Origin: Streptomyces sp. NBC_00654
GTDB lineage: Bacteria > Actinomycetota > Actinomycetes > Streptomycetales > Streptomycetaceae
Reading direction: 5' to 3'
NCBI RefSeq assembly: GCF_026341775.1
Contig: NZ_JAPEOB010000002.1
Span: forward strand, 1,426,001-1,490,000
Length of the DNA stretch: 64,000 nucleotides
How positions within the stretch are numbered: position 1 is the stretch's first letter; each line of letters starts with the position of its first letter. Under the pieces are notes generated by a model that was not told the DNA's origin, did no database searches, and saw only the letters and a program-made list of their open reading frames with translations. The position numbers were made by a program, and so were the translations under genes. Positions 1-8,743 of the stretch are shown one piece after another.

Positions 1-777
1 CGCAGCTGGGACCTGATCAGGATCATCCACGACCAGCTGAAGATGCTGGAGCGCGGACCGCTGAACACCGGCGGCTTCCCCACCCCGTCCGTCAAGCACT
101 GGATCGTGTCGCCCGTGGGCGAGAACGCGGGGTCGGTCTCCCGCCCCGACGGCGAGGACGTCGCCACCTTCCAGGTCAAACCGCACGAGATACAGCGGAT
201 CTGCAACCACCAGCAGTTCGGCAGCGGTGACCGTCACTACCTCGGTGTCCAGTTCACGCTCTGGGACGGACAGCTCGTGATCACCATGATGATCACCGTC
301 ACCGTGCTCCACGAGACCCTGCGCATCGAGGTGACCGGGCACGCGCTCGGCCCGGTCCACGGGCTCTTCCTGTCCAAGCCGGAGGAGAAGTCCCGGACGG
401 TCAACAAGACCGTCAGGTTCTGGGAGACCCGCAAGATCCAGCTGCCGCTGGTCGACGCGACCGAGGTGGTGCGGCTCGCGCTGCGCGCCCCGCTGACCTG
501 GTACCCGCCGCTCCTGGACTACCTCGGCGGCAAGATCGTCCTCCCGGAACCCTTCGGCCTGCGCCACGCCTGGGCCGCCAAGCCGTGGAACCACCGCTTC
601 ATGGCGGACGACGCGATGCGCGCCGCGACCCCCGTCCTGCGCGTCGTGCACTCGGCGGCGATGCGGGTCCTCGCGGAGCACGGCGTCGACACCGAGCGCT
701 TCGACAACCGCTCGATGGTGCTGAGCGGCATGGTGCAGGACCCGTCGCCGAAGAAGGCGGACGTCTACGACGCGTAG
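1..777 (+). CDS. Conserved hypothetical protein, 5' end outside window
   Basis: The frame is open from the first base of the window and ends at TAG 775-777, so only the last 258 or so residues are visible. A hydrophobic stretch rich in Val, Ile, Met and Thr lies around residues 90-105 of the visible part, between charged regions. The tail is hydrophilic and ends near PSPKKADVYDA. I recognise no catalytic motif. A strong hairpin follows the stop, so transcription probably ends here. The protein looks like a conserved actinobacterial membrane-associated protein, but I cannot name its family or function. Confidence 0.7.
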   Translation, partial: RSWDLIRIIHDQLKMLERGPLNTGGFPTPSVKHWIVSPVGENAGSVSRPDGEDVATFQVKPHEIQRICNHQQFGSGDRHYLGVQFTLWDGQLVITMMITVTVLHETLRIEVTGHALGPVHGLFLSKPEEKSRTVNKTVRFWETRKIQLPLVDATEVVRLALRAPLTWYPPLLDYLGGKIVLPEPFGLRHAWAAKPWNHRFMADDAMRAATPVLRVVHSAAMRVLAEHGVDTERFDNRSMVLSGMVQDPSPKKADVYDA

Positions 778-823
778 GAACGCGCGTACGGGTGCCGGCA
801 CACGCGGGTCCGTACGGACAAAC

Positions 824-863
824 CGTGGGGCGCCCCCGGCCGGATCGCCGGGGGCGCCCCACG
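824..863. terminator. Bidirectional hairpin terminator
   Basis: A perfect 17-bp stem (824-840 with 847-863) closes a six-base loop, CGGATC. It lies between two convergent genes, the one ending at 777 and the HIT gene ending at 882, and probably serves both. There is no T-run, as is usual for Streptomyces terminators. Confidence 0.75.
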
Positions 864-881
864 TCCGTCGCGCGGCGCGGC

Positions 882-1457
882 TCAGCCGGCCGGAAGCTCC
901 CCGGCGGGCCAGGCGTCGGCCAGCATCGACCGGGTGTCCCCGAGCAGCTGCGGCAGCACCTTGGTGTGACCGACCACCGGCATGAAGTTGGTGTCCCCGC
1001 CCCAGCGCGGCACCAGGTGCTGGTGCAGATGCGCGGCGATGCCCGCCCCGGCCACCGACCCCTGGTTCATCCCGATGTTGAACCCGTGGGCCCCGGACGC
1101 CGCCCGCAGCGCGACCATCGCGCGCTTGGTGAAGCCGGCCAGCTCCGCGGTCTCCGGACCGTTCAGTTCCGTGTAGTCGGCCACATGCCGGTAGGGCACG
1201 ATCATCAGATGGCCGCCGTTGTACGGGTACAGGTTCAGCACGGCATAGACGCTCTCGCCGCGTGCGACGATGAGCCCGTCCTCGTCCGATTTGGCCGGGA
1301 TCACGCAGAACGGACAGCCGTCCTCGGCGCCCGGACCGCTCGGCTTGTTCTCACCCTGGATGTACGCCATCCGATGGGGCGTCCACAGGCGCTGGAATGC
1401 GTCGGGCGTCCCCACTCCGATCTGCTGCTCCGGCTCACTCGTCATGCCGATCAGCAT
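882..1457 (-). CDS. HIT-family nucleotide hydrolase/phosphorylase-like protein
   Basis: This 191-residue protein belongs to the histidine-triad superfamily, which acts on dinucleoside polyphosphates or nucleoside phosphoramidates. The signature HLHQHLVPRW puts the triad at about H143, H145 and H147. A CPFC pair at 48-51 probably binds zinc, as in the Ap4A phosphorylase-like branch. The NLYPYNGGHLMIVP segment is typical of the HIT core. I chose the ATG at 1457 because GGTGA lies six bases upstream; an internal ATG at 1445 is the alternative. The gene diverges from the channel gene at 1524, with about 66 bp between them for both promoters. The fold is clear; the substrate is not. Confidence 0.88.
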   Translation of the reverse strand: MLIGMTSEPEQQIGVGTPDAFQRLWTPHRMAYIQGENKPSGPGAEDGCPFCVIPAKSDEDGLIVARGESVYAVLNLYPYNGGHLMIVPYRHVADYTELNGPETAELAGFTKRAMVALRAASGAHGFNIGMNQGSVAGAGIAAHLHQHLVPRWGGDTNFMPVVGHTKVLPQLLGDTRSMLADAWPAGELPAG

Positions 1458-1523
1458 ATTGCTTCACCCCCGCCGAGCGTGTCGCCGGGGCTGCCCCGGT
1501 CCGCGCCCCGCGAGGCTGAGCAC

Positions 1524-2201
1524 ATGAGCAACCGACCGGCCGGCGCGGCCGCCCCCGAGCAGACCCGCTGGGAGCAGCGCACGGAAGTACCGCTGTTCCT
1601 GGCCTCCGTGGTCTTCCTCCTCGGCTACGCGGTCCGCGTCCTCGCACCCCATGACACCGGGCCCTGGCCCGACATCGGCCTCACCCTGGTCTGCTCGACC
1701 TGGCTGCTCTTCGTCGTGGACTACCTCGTGCGGCTCCGGCAGAGCGGCCTCGGCGCGCGTTTCGTCCGCGTGCACTGGCTCGACACGCTGGTGCTCGCGC
1801 TGCCGCTGCTGCGCCCGCTGCGGGTGATCCGGATCTACACGGCGGTGCAGAACCGCCGTGACCGGCCGCGGCTGAACCTGTACGCCCGGGTGATGTCCTA
1901 CGCCGGCCTGAGCGCCGTACTCCTCGGGTTCGCCGCCGCCCTGGCCGTGTACCACCAGGAGCACACGGCCGCCGGGGCCACGATCCTTACCTTCGGGGAC
2001 GCGGCGTGGTGGGCCTGCGAGACGCTGACCACGGTCGGATACGGGGATGTCTCACCGGTCACCCCGGGCGGCCGGGTCATCGCCGCCATGCTGATGGCCT
2101 GCGGGCTGGGGCTGCTGGGGGCGGTGACGGGTTCGTTCTCGTCATGGCTGCTGCAGGTGTTCACCCGGGAGGACGAGAAGGGGCCCTCGGGGAGTCGGTG
2201 A
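1524..2201 (+). CDS. Two-TM potassium channel family protein
   Basis: A 225-residue membrane protein with the K+ selectivity filter TTVGYGD at about residues 169-175. The filter follows a pore-helix-like segment (WWACET) and precedes a final hydrophobic helix. There are also hydrophobic segments near residues 22-42 and 50-70, plus an Arg-rich stretch (LLRPLRVIRIY) resembling an S4-S5 or linker region. It therefore looks like a small member of the voltage-gated-like ion channel superfamily, probably tetrameric in the cytoplasmic membrane. I chose ATG 1524 because a GAGG-type site lies just upstream. The stop codon is embedded in the hairpin that also terminates thrS. Confidence 0.85.
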   Translation: MSNRPAGAAAPEQTRWEQRTEVPLFLASVVFLLGYAVRVLAPHDTGPWPDIGLTLVCSTWLLFVVDYLVRLRQSGLGARFVRVHWLDTLVLALPLLRPLRVIRIYTAVQNRRDRPRLNLYARVMSYAGLSAVLLGFAAALAVYHQEHTAAGATILTFGDAAWWACETLTTVGYGDVSPVTPGGRVIAAMLMACGLGLLGAVTGSFSSWLLQVFTREDEKGPSGSR

Positions 2202-2216
2202 CTCCCCGAGGGCCCC
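2180..2216. terminator. Hairpin terminator between channel gene and thrS
   Basis: A perfect 16-bp stem (2180-2195 with 2201-2216) closes the loop CGGTG. It overlaps the last codons of the channel gene and lies downstream of the thrS stop on the opposite strand, so it can end transcription from both convergent genes. Confidence 0.75.
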
Positions 2217-2260
2217 TCGTACGGCCTCGTGCGGGACCGGACCCGGCCCCCGGTGCGGGA

Positions 2261-4237
2261 TCAGACCTGGACGCGGTCCTCGACGGCCTTCGCGATCTTC
2301 GCCAGGGCCTCGTCGAGCGGGATGCCGTTCTCCTGCGAGCCGTCGCGGTAGCGGAAGGAGACGGCGCCGTTGGCCATGTCCTCGTCGCCCGCGATGAGCA
2401 TGAAGGGGACCTTGGCCTTCTGCTGGTTCCGGATCTTCTTCTGCATCCGGTCGGAGGAGGCGTCCACCTCGACCCGCAGGCCCTGCTTCCGCGCCTTGGC
2501 GGCGAACTCCTGGAGGTAGGGGATGTGGGCGTCACCGATCGGGATGCCGACCGCCTGGACCGGGGCCAGCCAGACCGGGAACGCCCCCGCGTAGTGCTCC
2601 AGGAGCACCGCGAAGAAGCGCTCGATGGAACCGAACAGGGCACGGTGGATCATGACCGGGCGCTGCTTGGTGCCGTCGGGGCCGGTGTACTCCAGGTCGA
2701 AGCGCTCCGGGAGGTTGAAGTCGAGCTGCACGGTCGACATCTGCCAGGTACGGCCGATGGCGTCCTTGCACTGCACCGAGATCTTCGGGCCGTAGAACGC
2801 GGCGCCGCCCGGGTCCGGGACCAGCGGGAGGCCCTGCTTCTCGGCGACCTGGCGCAGCGTCTCGGTGGCCTCTTCCCAGACCTCGTCCGAGCCGACGAAC
2901 TTCTCCGGGTCCTTGGTGGAGAGCTCCAGATAGAAGTCGGTGAGCCCGTAGTCGCGGAGCAGGTTCAGGACGAAGGTGAGTGTCCTGTCCAGCTCCTCGG
3001 CCATCTGCTCCTTGGTGCAGTAGATGTGCGCGTCGTCCTGGGTGAAGCCGCGGGAGCGGGTCAGGCCGTGCACGACGCCCGACTTCTCGTACCGGTACAC
3101 CGTGCCGAACTCGAAGAGGCGCAGGGGCAGTTCACGGTAGGAACGGCCACGCGCGTCGAAGATCAGGTTGTGCATCGGGCAGTTCATCGGCTTGAGGTAG
3201 TAGTCCACCCCGTCGTCGAGCTGCATGGGCGGGTACATGCCGTCGGCGTACCAGTCCAGGTGACCGGACTTCTCGAAGAGCTTGCCCTTGGTGGCGTGGG
3301 GGCTGTAGACGAACTCGTAGCCCTCCTCCTCGTGGCGGCGGCGCGAGTAGTCCTCCATGGCCCGGCGGATGATGCCGCCCTTGGGGTGGAAGACCGCGAG
3401 CCCGGGGCCGATCTCGTCCGGGAAGGAGAAGAGGTCCAGCTCGTTGCCGAGCTTGCGGTGGTCGCGCTTGGCGGCCTCCTCCAGGAACTCCAGGTGCGCC
3501 TTCAGCTCGTCCTTGGTGGGCCAGGCGGTGCCGTAGATGCGCTGGAGCATCGGGTTCTTCTCGCTGCCCCGCCAGTAGGCCGCGGCGTTCCGCATCAGCT
3601 TGAACGCGGGGATGAACCGGGTGGTGGGCAGGTGCGGTCCCCGGCAGAGGTCCTTCCAGCACAGCTCCCCGGACTTGGGGTCCAGGTTGTCGTAGATGGT
3701 CAGCTCGCCGCCGCCCACCTCGACATCCGCGCCGTCGTCGGAGGAGGCGGAACCCTTGATGCCGATGAGCTCCAGCTTGTACGGCTCGTCGGCCAGCTCC
3801 TCGCGGGCGGCCTCGTCGGTGACGACCCGGCGGGAGAACCGCTGCCCCCGCTTCTGGATCTCCTGCATCTTCTTCTCGATGGCCTTGAGGTCCTCGGGCG
3901 TGAACGGCTTCTCGACGTCGAAGTCGTAGTAGAAACCGTCCTTGACCGGCGGGCCGATGCCCAGCTTGGCGTCCGGGAAGAGCTCCTGCACGGCCTGCGC
4001 CATGACATGCGCGGTGGAGTGCCGCAGGATGTTGAGGCCGTCCTCGGAGGAGATCTCGACGGGCTCGACGGTCTCGCCGTCCTTGAGCTCGTACGCGAGG
4101 TCCTTGAGCTCGCCCCCGACGCGGGCGGCCACGACGGTGCGCTGACCGGGGAAGAGCTCGGCGGCCGTCGTGCCCGTCGTCACCACATGCTCTTCCCGCT
4201 CGGAATCGCGTTGGATGATCACACGGACGTCTGACAC
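2261..4237 (-). CDS. thrS: Threonyl-tRNA synthetase
   Basis: This class II synthetase attaches threonine to tRNA-Thr. From GTG 4237 it is 658 residues, the usual Streptomyces length. An N-terminal TGS domain (about 1-65) is followed by the editing-domain motif HSTAH (H73 and H77) and [10 protein letters not shown]. The catalytic core has NCPMHN and a motif 2 region near [13 protein letters not shown], and a C-terminal anticodon-binding domain follows. The reading frame stays open far upstream of 4237, but AGGAGA just upstream of the GTG and the alignment of the TGS start favour the GTG. A perfect inverted repeat lies about 30 bp further upstream. Confidence 0.96.
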   Translation of the reverse strand: MSDVRVIIQRDSEREEHVVTTGTTAAELFPGQRTVVAARVGGELKDLAYELKDGETVEPVEISSEDGLNILRHSTAHVMAQAVQELFPDAKLGIGPPVKDGFYYDFDVEKPFTPEDLKAIEKKMQEIQKRGQRFSRRVVTDEAAREELADEPYKLELIGIKGSASSDDGADVEVGGGELTIYDNLDPKSGELCWKDLCRGPHLPTTRFIPAFKLMRNAAAYWRGSEKNPMLQRIYGTAWPTKDELKAHLEFLEEAAKRDHRKLGNELDLFSFPDEIGPGLAVFHPKGGIIRRAMEDYSRRRHEEEGYEFVYSPHATKGKLFEKSGHLDWYADGMYPPMQLDDGVDYYLKPMNCPMHNLIFDARGRSYRELPLRLFEFGTVYRYEKSGVVHGLTRSRGFTQDDAHIYCTKEQMAEELDRTLTFVLNLLRDYGLTDFYLELSTKDPEKFVGSDEVWEEATETLRQVAEKQGLPLVPDPGGAAFYGPKISVQCKDAIGRTWQMSTVQLDFNLPERFDLEYTGPDGTKQRPVMIHRALFGSIERFFAVLLEHYAGAFPVWLAPVQAVGIPIGDAHIPYLQEFAAKARKQGLRVEVDASSDRMQKKIRNQQKAKVPFMLIAGDEDMANGAVSFRYRDGSQENGIPLDEALAKIAKAVEDRVQV

Positions 4238-4267
4238 CGGTCTCTCCTGACTCAGGGGGTGCGGCGC

Positions 4268-4293
4268 ATTCCTCTTGCGCACGCAAGAGGAAT
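4268..4293 (-). promoter_or_regulatory. Perfect 12-bp inverted repeat upstream of thrS
   Basis: ATTCCTCTTGCG (4268-4279) and its exact complement CGCAAGAGGAAT (4282-4293) are separated by only two bases. The element ends 31 bp before the thrS start codon. The dyad is nearly perfect, and its AT-containing arms stand out from the GC-rich surroundings. That makes it more like a dimeric-repressor operator than a terminator. I found no T-box features (specifier loop, GGTGG antiterminator bulge), so classic tRNA-sensing control is not supported. Confidence 0.5.
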
Positions 4294-4399
4294 CGTACCG
4301 AGCCGGGGGCCCCGGACGCGAAAGGGTTCTGCCGGGGCCCGGTCGGCGCGGTCCGGCCGGGACCGCCCGGTGCGCCCGGTCCCGAGGGCGCGGGCTCCG

Positions 4400-4838
4400 C
4401 TCCTCCCCGCCCGTGCAGGCCCCCTCGACGTCGTCCAGGTTCTCCCGGAGCGACTTCATCGGCCGGTCCCGTTCGGCTTCGCCGGCCTGGACGGGTGACA
4501 CCTGCGAGGCCCGGAGAGCCGCCGGAACCCGCCCCGGCCCTCCAGCCGCCCCTCGCCCCGGAGCGGCAGCCCGGCGGGGCGGGCGTGGCCGGCGATCCGG
4601 TACGCCTCCTCGTCCCGTCCCATCCGTACGTGGATGACCTCGGCGCCCGCGAGACCCGCGGCCGTACGATTCCGCGGCCGCGCGGCCCGGAGCGGCGCAG
4701 GCGGACGACGGCGCCGGTGATCCGGACCGGCACGGCGGGCTCGTCGCGCGGACAGCGGGCGCCCGCCGGCCACGCCTCCTCCAGCGCCGCCCGCGCCCCG
4801 CCCCGGTGTCTGCCGATGAGGGCCGACGGGCGGATCAA
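4400..4838 (-). pseudogene. Frameshifted remnant of a hypothetical protein gene
   Basis: Reading down from TTG 4838, three frames each carry a stretch of protein-like sequence. The first frame gives [18 protein letters not shown] and then [15 protein letters not shown] +1 shift near 4670 leads to [19 protein letters not shown] and [15 protein letters not shown] second shift near 4510 leads to [20 protein letters not shown] and [11 protein letters not shown]. Joined, they read as one basic protein of about 145 residues. No single frame encodes all of it, and no in-frame stop remains before thrS. I cannot name the family. Two sequencing indels could in principle give the same picture. Confidence 0.5.
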
Positions 4839-4975
4839 CTGCCTTGTCCGTCGCCTGCGTTGTCACCGCAGGAGACCGGTCGCAAACGGCGTATCCGGCA
4901 AACAGCCCGGGTATCACCGATATCGGGCAGGGGGGGAATCACCCCATCTGCCGTGCAGGTGCGAGGAGTTCGGGG

Positions 4976-5704
4976 ATGACGCACTGGTTCGAGGGGCCAC
5001 TGGCCGCTTTCGATACGGAGACGACAGGTGTGGACGTCGAGGAGGACCGGATCGTCTCGGCCGCCCTGGTCGTCCAGGACACCGCGGGCGGGCGCTGCCG
5101 CGTCACCCGCTGGCTGGTCAACCCGGGGGTGCCGGTGCCCGCGGGGGCGACCGGGATCCACGGCCTGACCGATGATCACCTCCAGCGCAACGGGCGGTGG
5201 CCGGCGCCCGTGGTGGAGGAGATAGCGCGGGCGCTGGCCGAGAGTTGCGCGACGGGCCGTCCGCTCGTCGTGATGAACGCGCCCTTCGATCTGACGCTGC
5301 TGGACCGCGAGCTGAGGCGGCACCGGGCGTCGTCGCTGGCCGGATATCTGGAGAACTCCCCGCTGTGCGTGGTGGACCCCCGGGTGCTCGACAGGCATCT
5401 GGACCGCTACCGCAAGGGCCGCCGCACCCTGGCGGATCTCTGCGAGCTGTACGGGGTGGTGCTGGAGGCGGCGCACGAAGCGGCGGCCGATGCCACGGCG
5501 TCGCTGGAGCTGGTACGGGCGGTGGGCCGGCGCTTCTCCGGCCGTCTGGAGCGGCTGACCCCGGCCGAGCTGCACACCCTCCAGGCGGTGTGGCACGCGG
5601 CTCAGGCGCGCGGGCTCCAGGCGTGGTTCGCCGGGAGCGGTACACCGGAGATGGTGGATCCGGCGTGGCCGCTGCGCCCGGACCTTCCGGCGGAGGCCGC
5701 CTGA
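4976..5704 (+). CDS. DEDDh-type 3'-5' exonuclease (DnaQ-like)
   Basis: A 242-residue single-domain exonuclease of the RNase T/DnaQ superfamily. Exo I is FDTETTG (D13, E15), Exo II is NAPFD (D105), and Exo III is HEAAAD (H167, D172), so all four metal-binding acidic residues and the general-base histidine are present. Such proteins trim 3' ends of DNA or RNA. With no polymerase partner nearby, this one is probably a stand-alone nuclease. I chose ATG 4976 because GAGGAG lies seven to twelve bases upstream; the frame is open further upstream without a better start. A tRNA-Val gene on the opposite strand follows. Confidence 0.88.
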   Translation: MTHWFEGPLAAFDTETTGVDVEEDRIVSAALVVQDTAGGRCRVTRWLVNPGVPVPAGATGIHGLTDDHLQRNGRWPAPVVEEIARALAESCATGRPLVVMNAPFDLTLLDRELRRHRASSLAGYLENSPLCVVDPRVLDRHLDRYRKGRRTLADLCELYGVVLEAAHEAAADATASLELVRAVGRRFSGRLERLTPAELHTLQAVWHAAQARGLQAWFAGSGTPEMVDPAWPLRPDLPAEAA

Positions 5705-5740
5705 GCCCGGGGGTACGGCGCGTGGTCCGCAGCCCGGACA

Positions 5741-5779
5741 TGAGAAAACCGGTCCGTCGATGATGCTGACGGACCGGCT
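5741..5779 (-). terminator. Terminator of first tRNA-Val(CAC)
   Basis: A stem of at least 10 bp (5749-5758 with 5768-5777) closes a nine-base loop. Read on the minus strand it is followed by TTTTC, so it resembles a classic intrinsic terminator. It lies immediately downstream of the tRNA gene. Confidence 0.7.
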
Positions 5780-5787
5780 CTTCCCGG

Positions 5788-5859
5788 TGGGCGATACTGG
5801 TTTCGAACCAGTGACCTCTTCGGTGTGAACGAAGCGCTCTCCCACTGAGCTAATCGCCC
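5788..5859 (-). tRNA. tRNA-Val(CAC), copy 1
   Basis: A 72-nt tRNA on the minus strand. The acceptor stem is GGGCGAT paired with ATCGCCC. The anticodon loop TTCACAC contains CAC, which reads GTG valine codons. The T-arm (CTGGTTTCGAACCAG) is intact. No CCA is encoded. It is identical base for base to the copy at 8618-8689. Confidence 0.95.
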
Positions 5860-6011
5860 GGGAACGGGTTGAACCATACAGGGCTCCGAGGGCTTCGTTC
5901 AAACGCCCGTCGGCCAGAGGTGTGCGACCGCGTCGTCCGCGCACCTACTCAGGCCCGGAACTGAGTATCCGCGCGCATGTACGACGATATGGCCGCGGTC
6001 ACACTGCGTCC

Positions 6012-8504
6012 ATGGAACATGTGCCGCCACCCGCCGAGGAATTGGCGCTCCTCGACCGAGAACTGGTGCAGCTGGACGCCCGAAGGCTCCAGCTGCTGAA
6101 CCGGCGAGCCTGGCTGGTGAGCGCGCTCCAGCAGCCGACGGCCCCGGCGGCGCGCCCGTGGGGGCCTCCGCCGGTGGCCGGGGCTCCCGCCTGGGGATCT
6201 CCCCCGGGACCCGGGTCCCGGCCCTGGGGTGCCGTGCCGGCCGCCGCACCGCGCAGCGCGCAGAACGTGCTGCTCACACTCGGCGGTCTGCTGCTGGCCA
6301 TCGCGGCGATCGCGTTCACCCTGGTCAGCTGGGGCACGATGGGCATCGGCGGGCGCGCAGCGGTGCTCAGCACGGTGACCCTCGTGGCGGCCGGCGCTCC
6401 CGCGCTGCTGCTGAGCCGCAAGCTCGCGGCCACCGCCGAGGCGCTGGCCGCGCTCGCCCTGGTGCTGACCGTCCTCGACGCCTACGCGCTGCACGCGGTG
6501 GCGGCACCGGGCACGGACGGGCTCGGTTTCACCGCGGCCGCCTCGGCGGTGCTCGCGGCCCTCTGGACGGCCTACGGTCTGACGCTGGGCGGACTGCGGC
6601 TGCCGTTGCCCGCGGCGGTGGCGATGGCCCAGTGGCCGCTGTTCCTGTGGGCGTGGGCGGCCGGTGCGCCGACGCTCGTGTTCGGGTGGGCGCTGCTGGT
6701 GACAGCGGCGTTCGACGTGGTGATCGCGCTGCGGGGCAAGGGTCTCGCGGTGCGGGTCGCGGCGTGCGTGGGTGCGGCGGCGACCGGGCTGGGCGCGCTG
6801 CTGGTGGCTCTGGTGGAGTCACTGGCGGCCGGCGGTGCGCCCGGCGCGGTGGCGCCGGGGGCGCTGTTGCTCGCCGGGGCCGCGGTGGCACTGGCCGGGG
6901 CATGGCGCGCGCCGAACGGGTTCGCGCCCGTCGCCGGTGCGGTGGCCGGGCTGGCCGCGGTGGCCGCGGTGGGCGGTGTGCTGCGGGCCGCGATGCCGTC
7001 GCAGTGGCAGGTGATCGGGTATCTGCTGTGCGGTGCGGCGCTGTTGGCGGTGGTACGGGCCCGGGTGCCGCGGGCCGCCGGGCGGGGTGTGCTGGTCGCC
7101 TCGGCGGCGGTGACGGGCGGTGCGCTGGTGTGGGCGCTGCCTCCGGTCGCGGCGGTGCTGATGGGGCCGCTGTCCCTGGTGTCCGACGTGTGGCGGGGGG
7201 CGCCCGGCGGTGTCCGGGCGGCACTCGGGGCCTCGGTGCCGTGGTCGCAGATGATCGCCGCCCCGGTGGTGCTCGCGCTGGTGGCCGCCGCGCTGGGGTC
7301 GGCGTACCGGTGGTGGACCGCTGTGGTGCGGGCCGCCGCTCCGTTCGTGTCGCCGGGTGAGCCGCTGCGGGGTGCGGCGGGCGCGGGTGCCCTGGTTCTC
7401 GGATGGAGCGCGGTGCTCCTTTCGGCAACCGCGCTGGATGTGCCCTACCCGGTGGCACTCGCCCTGGAGTCGGCGCTGGTCGCGGCGGCGCTGGAGCTGA
7501 CGGTACGGGCGATGGCCCGGCCGGCCGGCGGCCCGCCCTCGGGTACGGCGGTGACCGCGCTGGTGGGTTCGGTGCTGGGCGCCGTGAGCGTGGGGCTGCT
7601 GTCGCTGGCCTCCGAGGCCGCCACCCACGCGGTGTTCGCGCTGCTGGTGGCGCTGTTCGCCGGGGCGGCGGTGCGGACGCGCGCGGCGGTGGCCCGGTCG
7701 CTGTTCGCGTGTGCGGCGGTGGTGTGGGGGATCGTCCTCACCGCCGCTGCCTGTGCCTCCCTGGGACCGGCGGGATACCGGGCCGCCCCGCTGATGCTGG
7801 TGGTGCCCGCGGTGACGGTGCTGCTCGGGGCGCGGCTGCGGCGGCATCCGGTGGCGCTGCCGGTGGAACTCACGGGGGCCTTCGGCGCGGTGGTCGCGCT
7901 GGCCCTCGCGGTCCCGGACGCGCCGTTCCTGGCGCTGACGCTGGCGCTGTGCGGGGTGCTGGCCGCGGGTACGGCGGTGCGGCCCGAGCGGCGTCCGGTG
8001 GCCGGGTATCTGGCGGTGGGGCTGTTCCTGGCCGCCACCTGGGTGCGGCTGGCGGCGGCGGAGGTGGCCGACCCGGAGGCGTACACCCTGCCGGTGACGG
8101 TGCCCGCGCTGGTGGTCGGGGTGCTGAGGCGGCGGCGCGATCCGGCGGCGTCCTCGTGGACGGCGTACGGGGCGGGGCTCGCGGTGACGCTGGTGCCGAG
8201 TCTGTGCGCGGCGTGGGCCGATCCGGGCTGGGTACGTCCGTTGCTGCTGGGGGTGGCTGCCCTGGTGGCCACGCTGCTGGGGGCCAGGTTCCGGCTCCAG
8301 GCGGTGCTGCTGCTCGGCGGCGCGGTGCTGGCGCTGGTGGCCCTGCATGAGCTGGCGCCCTATGTGGTGCAGGTCGTGGGCGCGCTGCCGCGGTGGCTGC
8401 CGCCGGCGCTGGCCGGGGCGCTGCTGCTGGTCGTGGGAGCCACGTACGAGCAGCGCAAGCGCGACGCGCGGCGGGTGCGGGAGGCTCTGGGCAGGATGCG
8501 CTGA
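6012..8504 (+). CDS. Large polytopic membrane protein
   Basis: This 830-residue protein starts with a short hydrophilic helix rich in Glu, Leu and Arg (about residues 5-38, possible coiled coil), then a Pro/Gly/Trp linker. From about residue 85 to the end it is almost unbroken Ala/Val/Leu hydrophobic sequence broken by short Arg-rich loops, giving roughly 20 or more transmembrane segments. I see no transporter signature, ATPase motif or catalytic residue. Similar giant membrane proteins with an N-terminal coiled coil occur across Streptomyces with no established role. ATG 6012 was chosen as the start of the conserved-looking helix, although no strong ribosome site precedes it. Confidence 0.8.
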   Translation: MEHVPPPAEELALLDRELVQLDARRLQLLNRRAWLVSALQQPTAPAARPWGPPPVAGAPAWGSPPGPGSRPWGAVPAAAPRSAQNVLLTLGGLLLAIAAIAFTLVSWGTMGIGGRAAVLSTVTLVAAGAPALLLSRKLAATAEALAALALVLTVLDAYALHAVAAPGTDGLGFTAAASAVLAALWTAYGLTLGGLRLPLPAAVAMAQWPLFLWAWAAGAPTLVFGWALLVTAAFDVVIALRGKGLAVRVAACVGAAATGLGALLVALVESLAAGGAPGAVAPGALLLAGAAVALAGAWRAPNGFAPVAGAVAGLAAVAAVGGVLRAAMPSQWQVIGYLLCGAALLAVVRARVPRAAGRGVLVASAAVTGGALVWALPPVAAVLMGPLSLVSDVWRGAPGGVRAALGASVPWSQMIAAPVVLALVAAALGSAYRWWTAVVRAAAPFVSPGEPLRGAAGAGALVLGWSAVLLSATALDVPYPVALALESALVAAALELTVRAMARPAGGPPSGTAVTALVGSVLGAVSVGLLSLASEAATHAVFALLVALFAGAAVRTRAAVARSLFACAAVVWGIVLTAAACASLGPAGYRAAPLMLVVPAVTVLLGARLRRHPVALPVELTGAFGAVVALALAVPDAPFLALTLALCGVLAAGTAVRPERRPVAGYLAVGLFLAATWVRLAAAEVADPEAYTLPVTVPALVVGVLRRRRDPAASSWTAYGAGLAVTLVPSLCAAWADPGWVRPLLLGVAALVATLLGARFRLQAVLLLGGAVLALVALHELAPYVVQVVGALPRWLPPALAGALLLVVGATYEQRKRDARRVREALGRMR

Positions 8505-8508
8505 TCCC

Positions 8509-8554
8509 GGCCCCCGCCGGCCCCGGGAACGACTGCCCGGGGCCGGCGGGGGCC
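8509..8554 (+). terminator. Strong hairpin terminator
   Basis: A perfect 19-bp, very GC-rich stem (8509-8527 with 8536-8554) has an eight-base loop. It begins five bases after the stop of the large membrane-protein gene. Confidence 0.8.
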
Positions 8555-8575
8555 GATGGAGCCGGAAAACGCGGA

Positions 8576-8607
8576 GGGGCCGTGAGACTTCGCAGTCTCA
8601 CGGCCCC
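8576..8607 (-). terminator. Terminator of second tRNA-Val(CAC)
   Basis: A perfect 14-bp stem (8576-8589 with 8594-8607) closes the four-base loop TCGC. It lies about 10 bp downstream of the tRNA-Val gene on the minus strand. Confidence 0.7.
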
Positions 8608-8617
8608 TCTGTCCGGG

Positions 8618-8689
8618 TGGGCGATACTGGTTTCGAACCAGTGACCTCTTCGGTGTGAACGAAGCGCTCTCCCACTGAGCTAATCGCCC
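8618..8689 (-). tRNA. tRNA-Val(CAC), copy 2
   Basis: A 72-nt tRNA on the minus strand, identical over its full length to the gene at 5788-5859. The anticodon is CAC in the loop TTCACAC, and the acceptor stem is GGGCGAT/ATCGCCC. The two copies lie in the same orientation on either side of the large membrane-protein gene, and each has its own unrelated terminator. Confidence 0.95.
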
Positions 8690-8743
8690 CGGCGCACCGC
8701 AAACATTACCCCATGTCAGCGGTGCTCCAGGACCATGCCCGGG

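Noticed and set aside
2006..4234. A very long open frame antisense to thrS
   Set aside because: It is produced by GC-biased third positions of thrS on the other strand. It is rich in Leu, Gly, Arg and Val with no domain, and thrS is certain.
4238..4340. T-box leader for thrS
   Set aside because: No antiterminator bulge or specifier loop is recognisable; only the simple dyad is present.
5922..6011. Extension of the large membrane protein to an earlier GTG/ATG
   Set aside because: The extra 30 residues are Arg-rich and low quality, and no ribosome site supports the earlier start.
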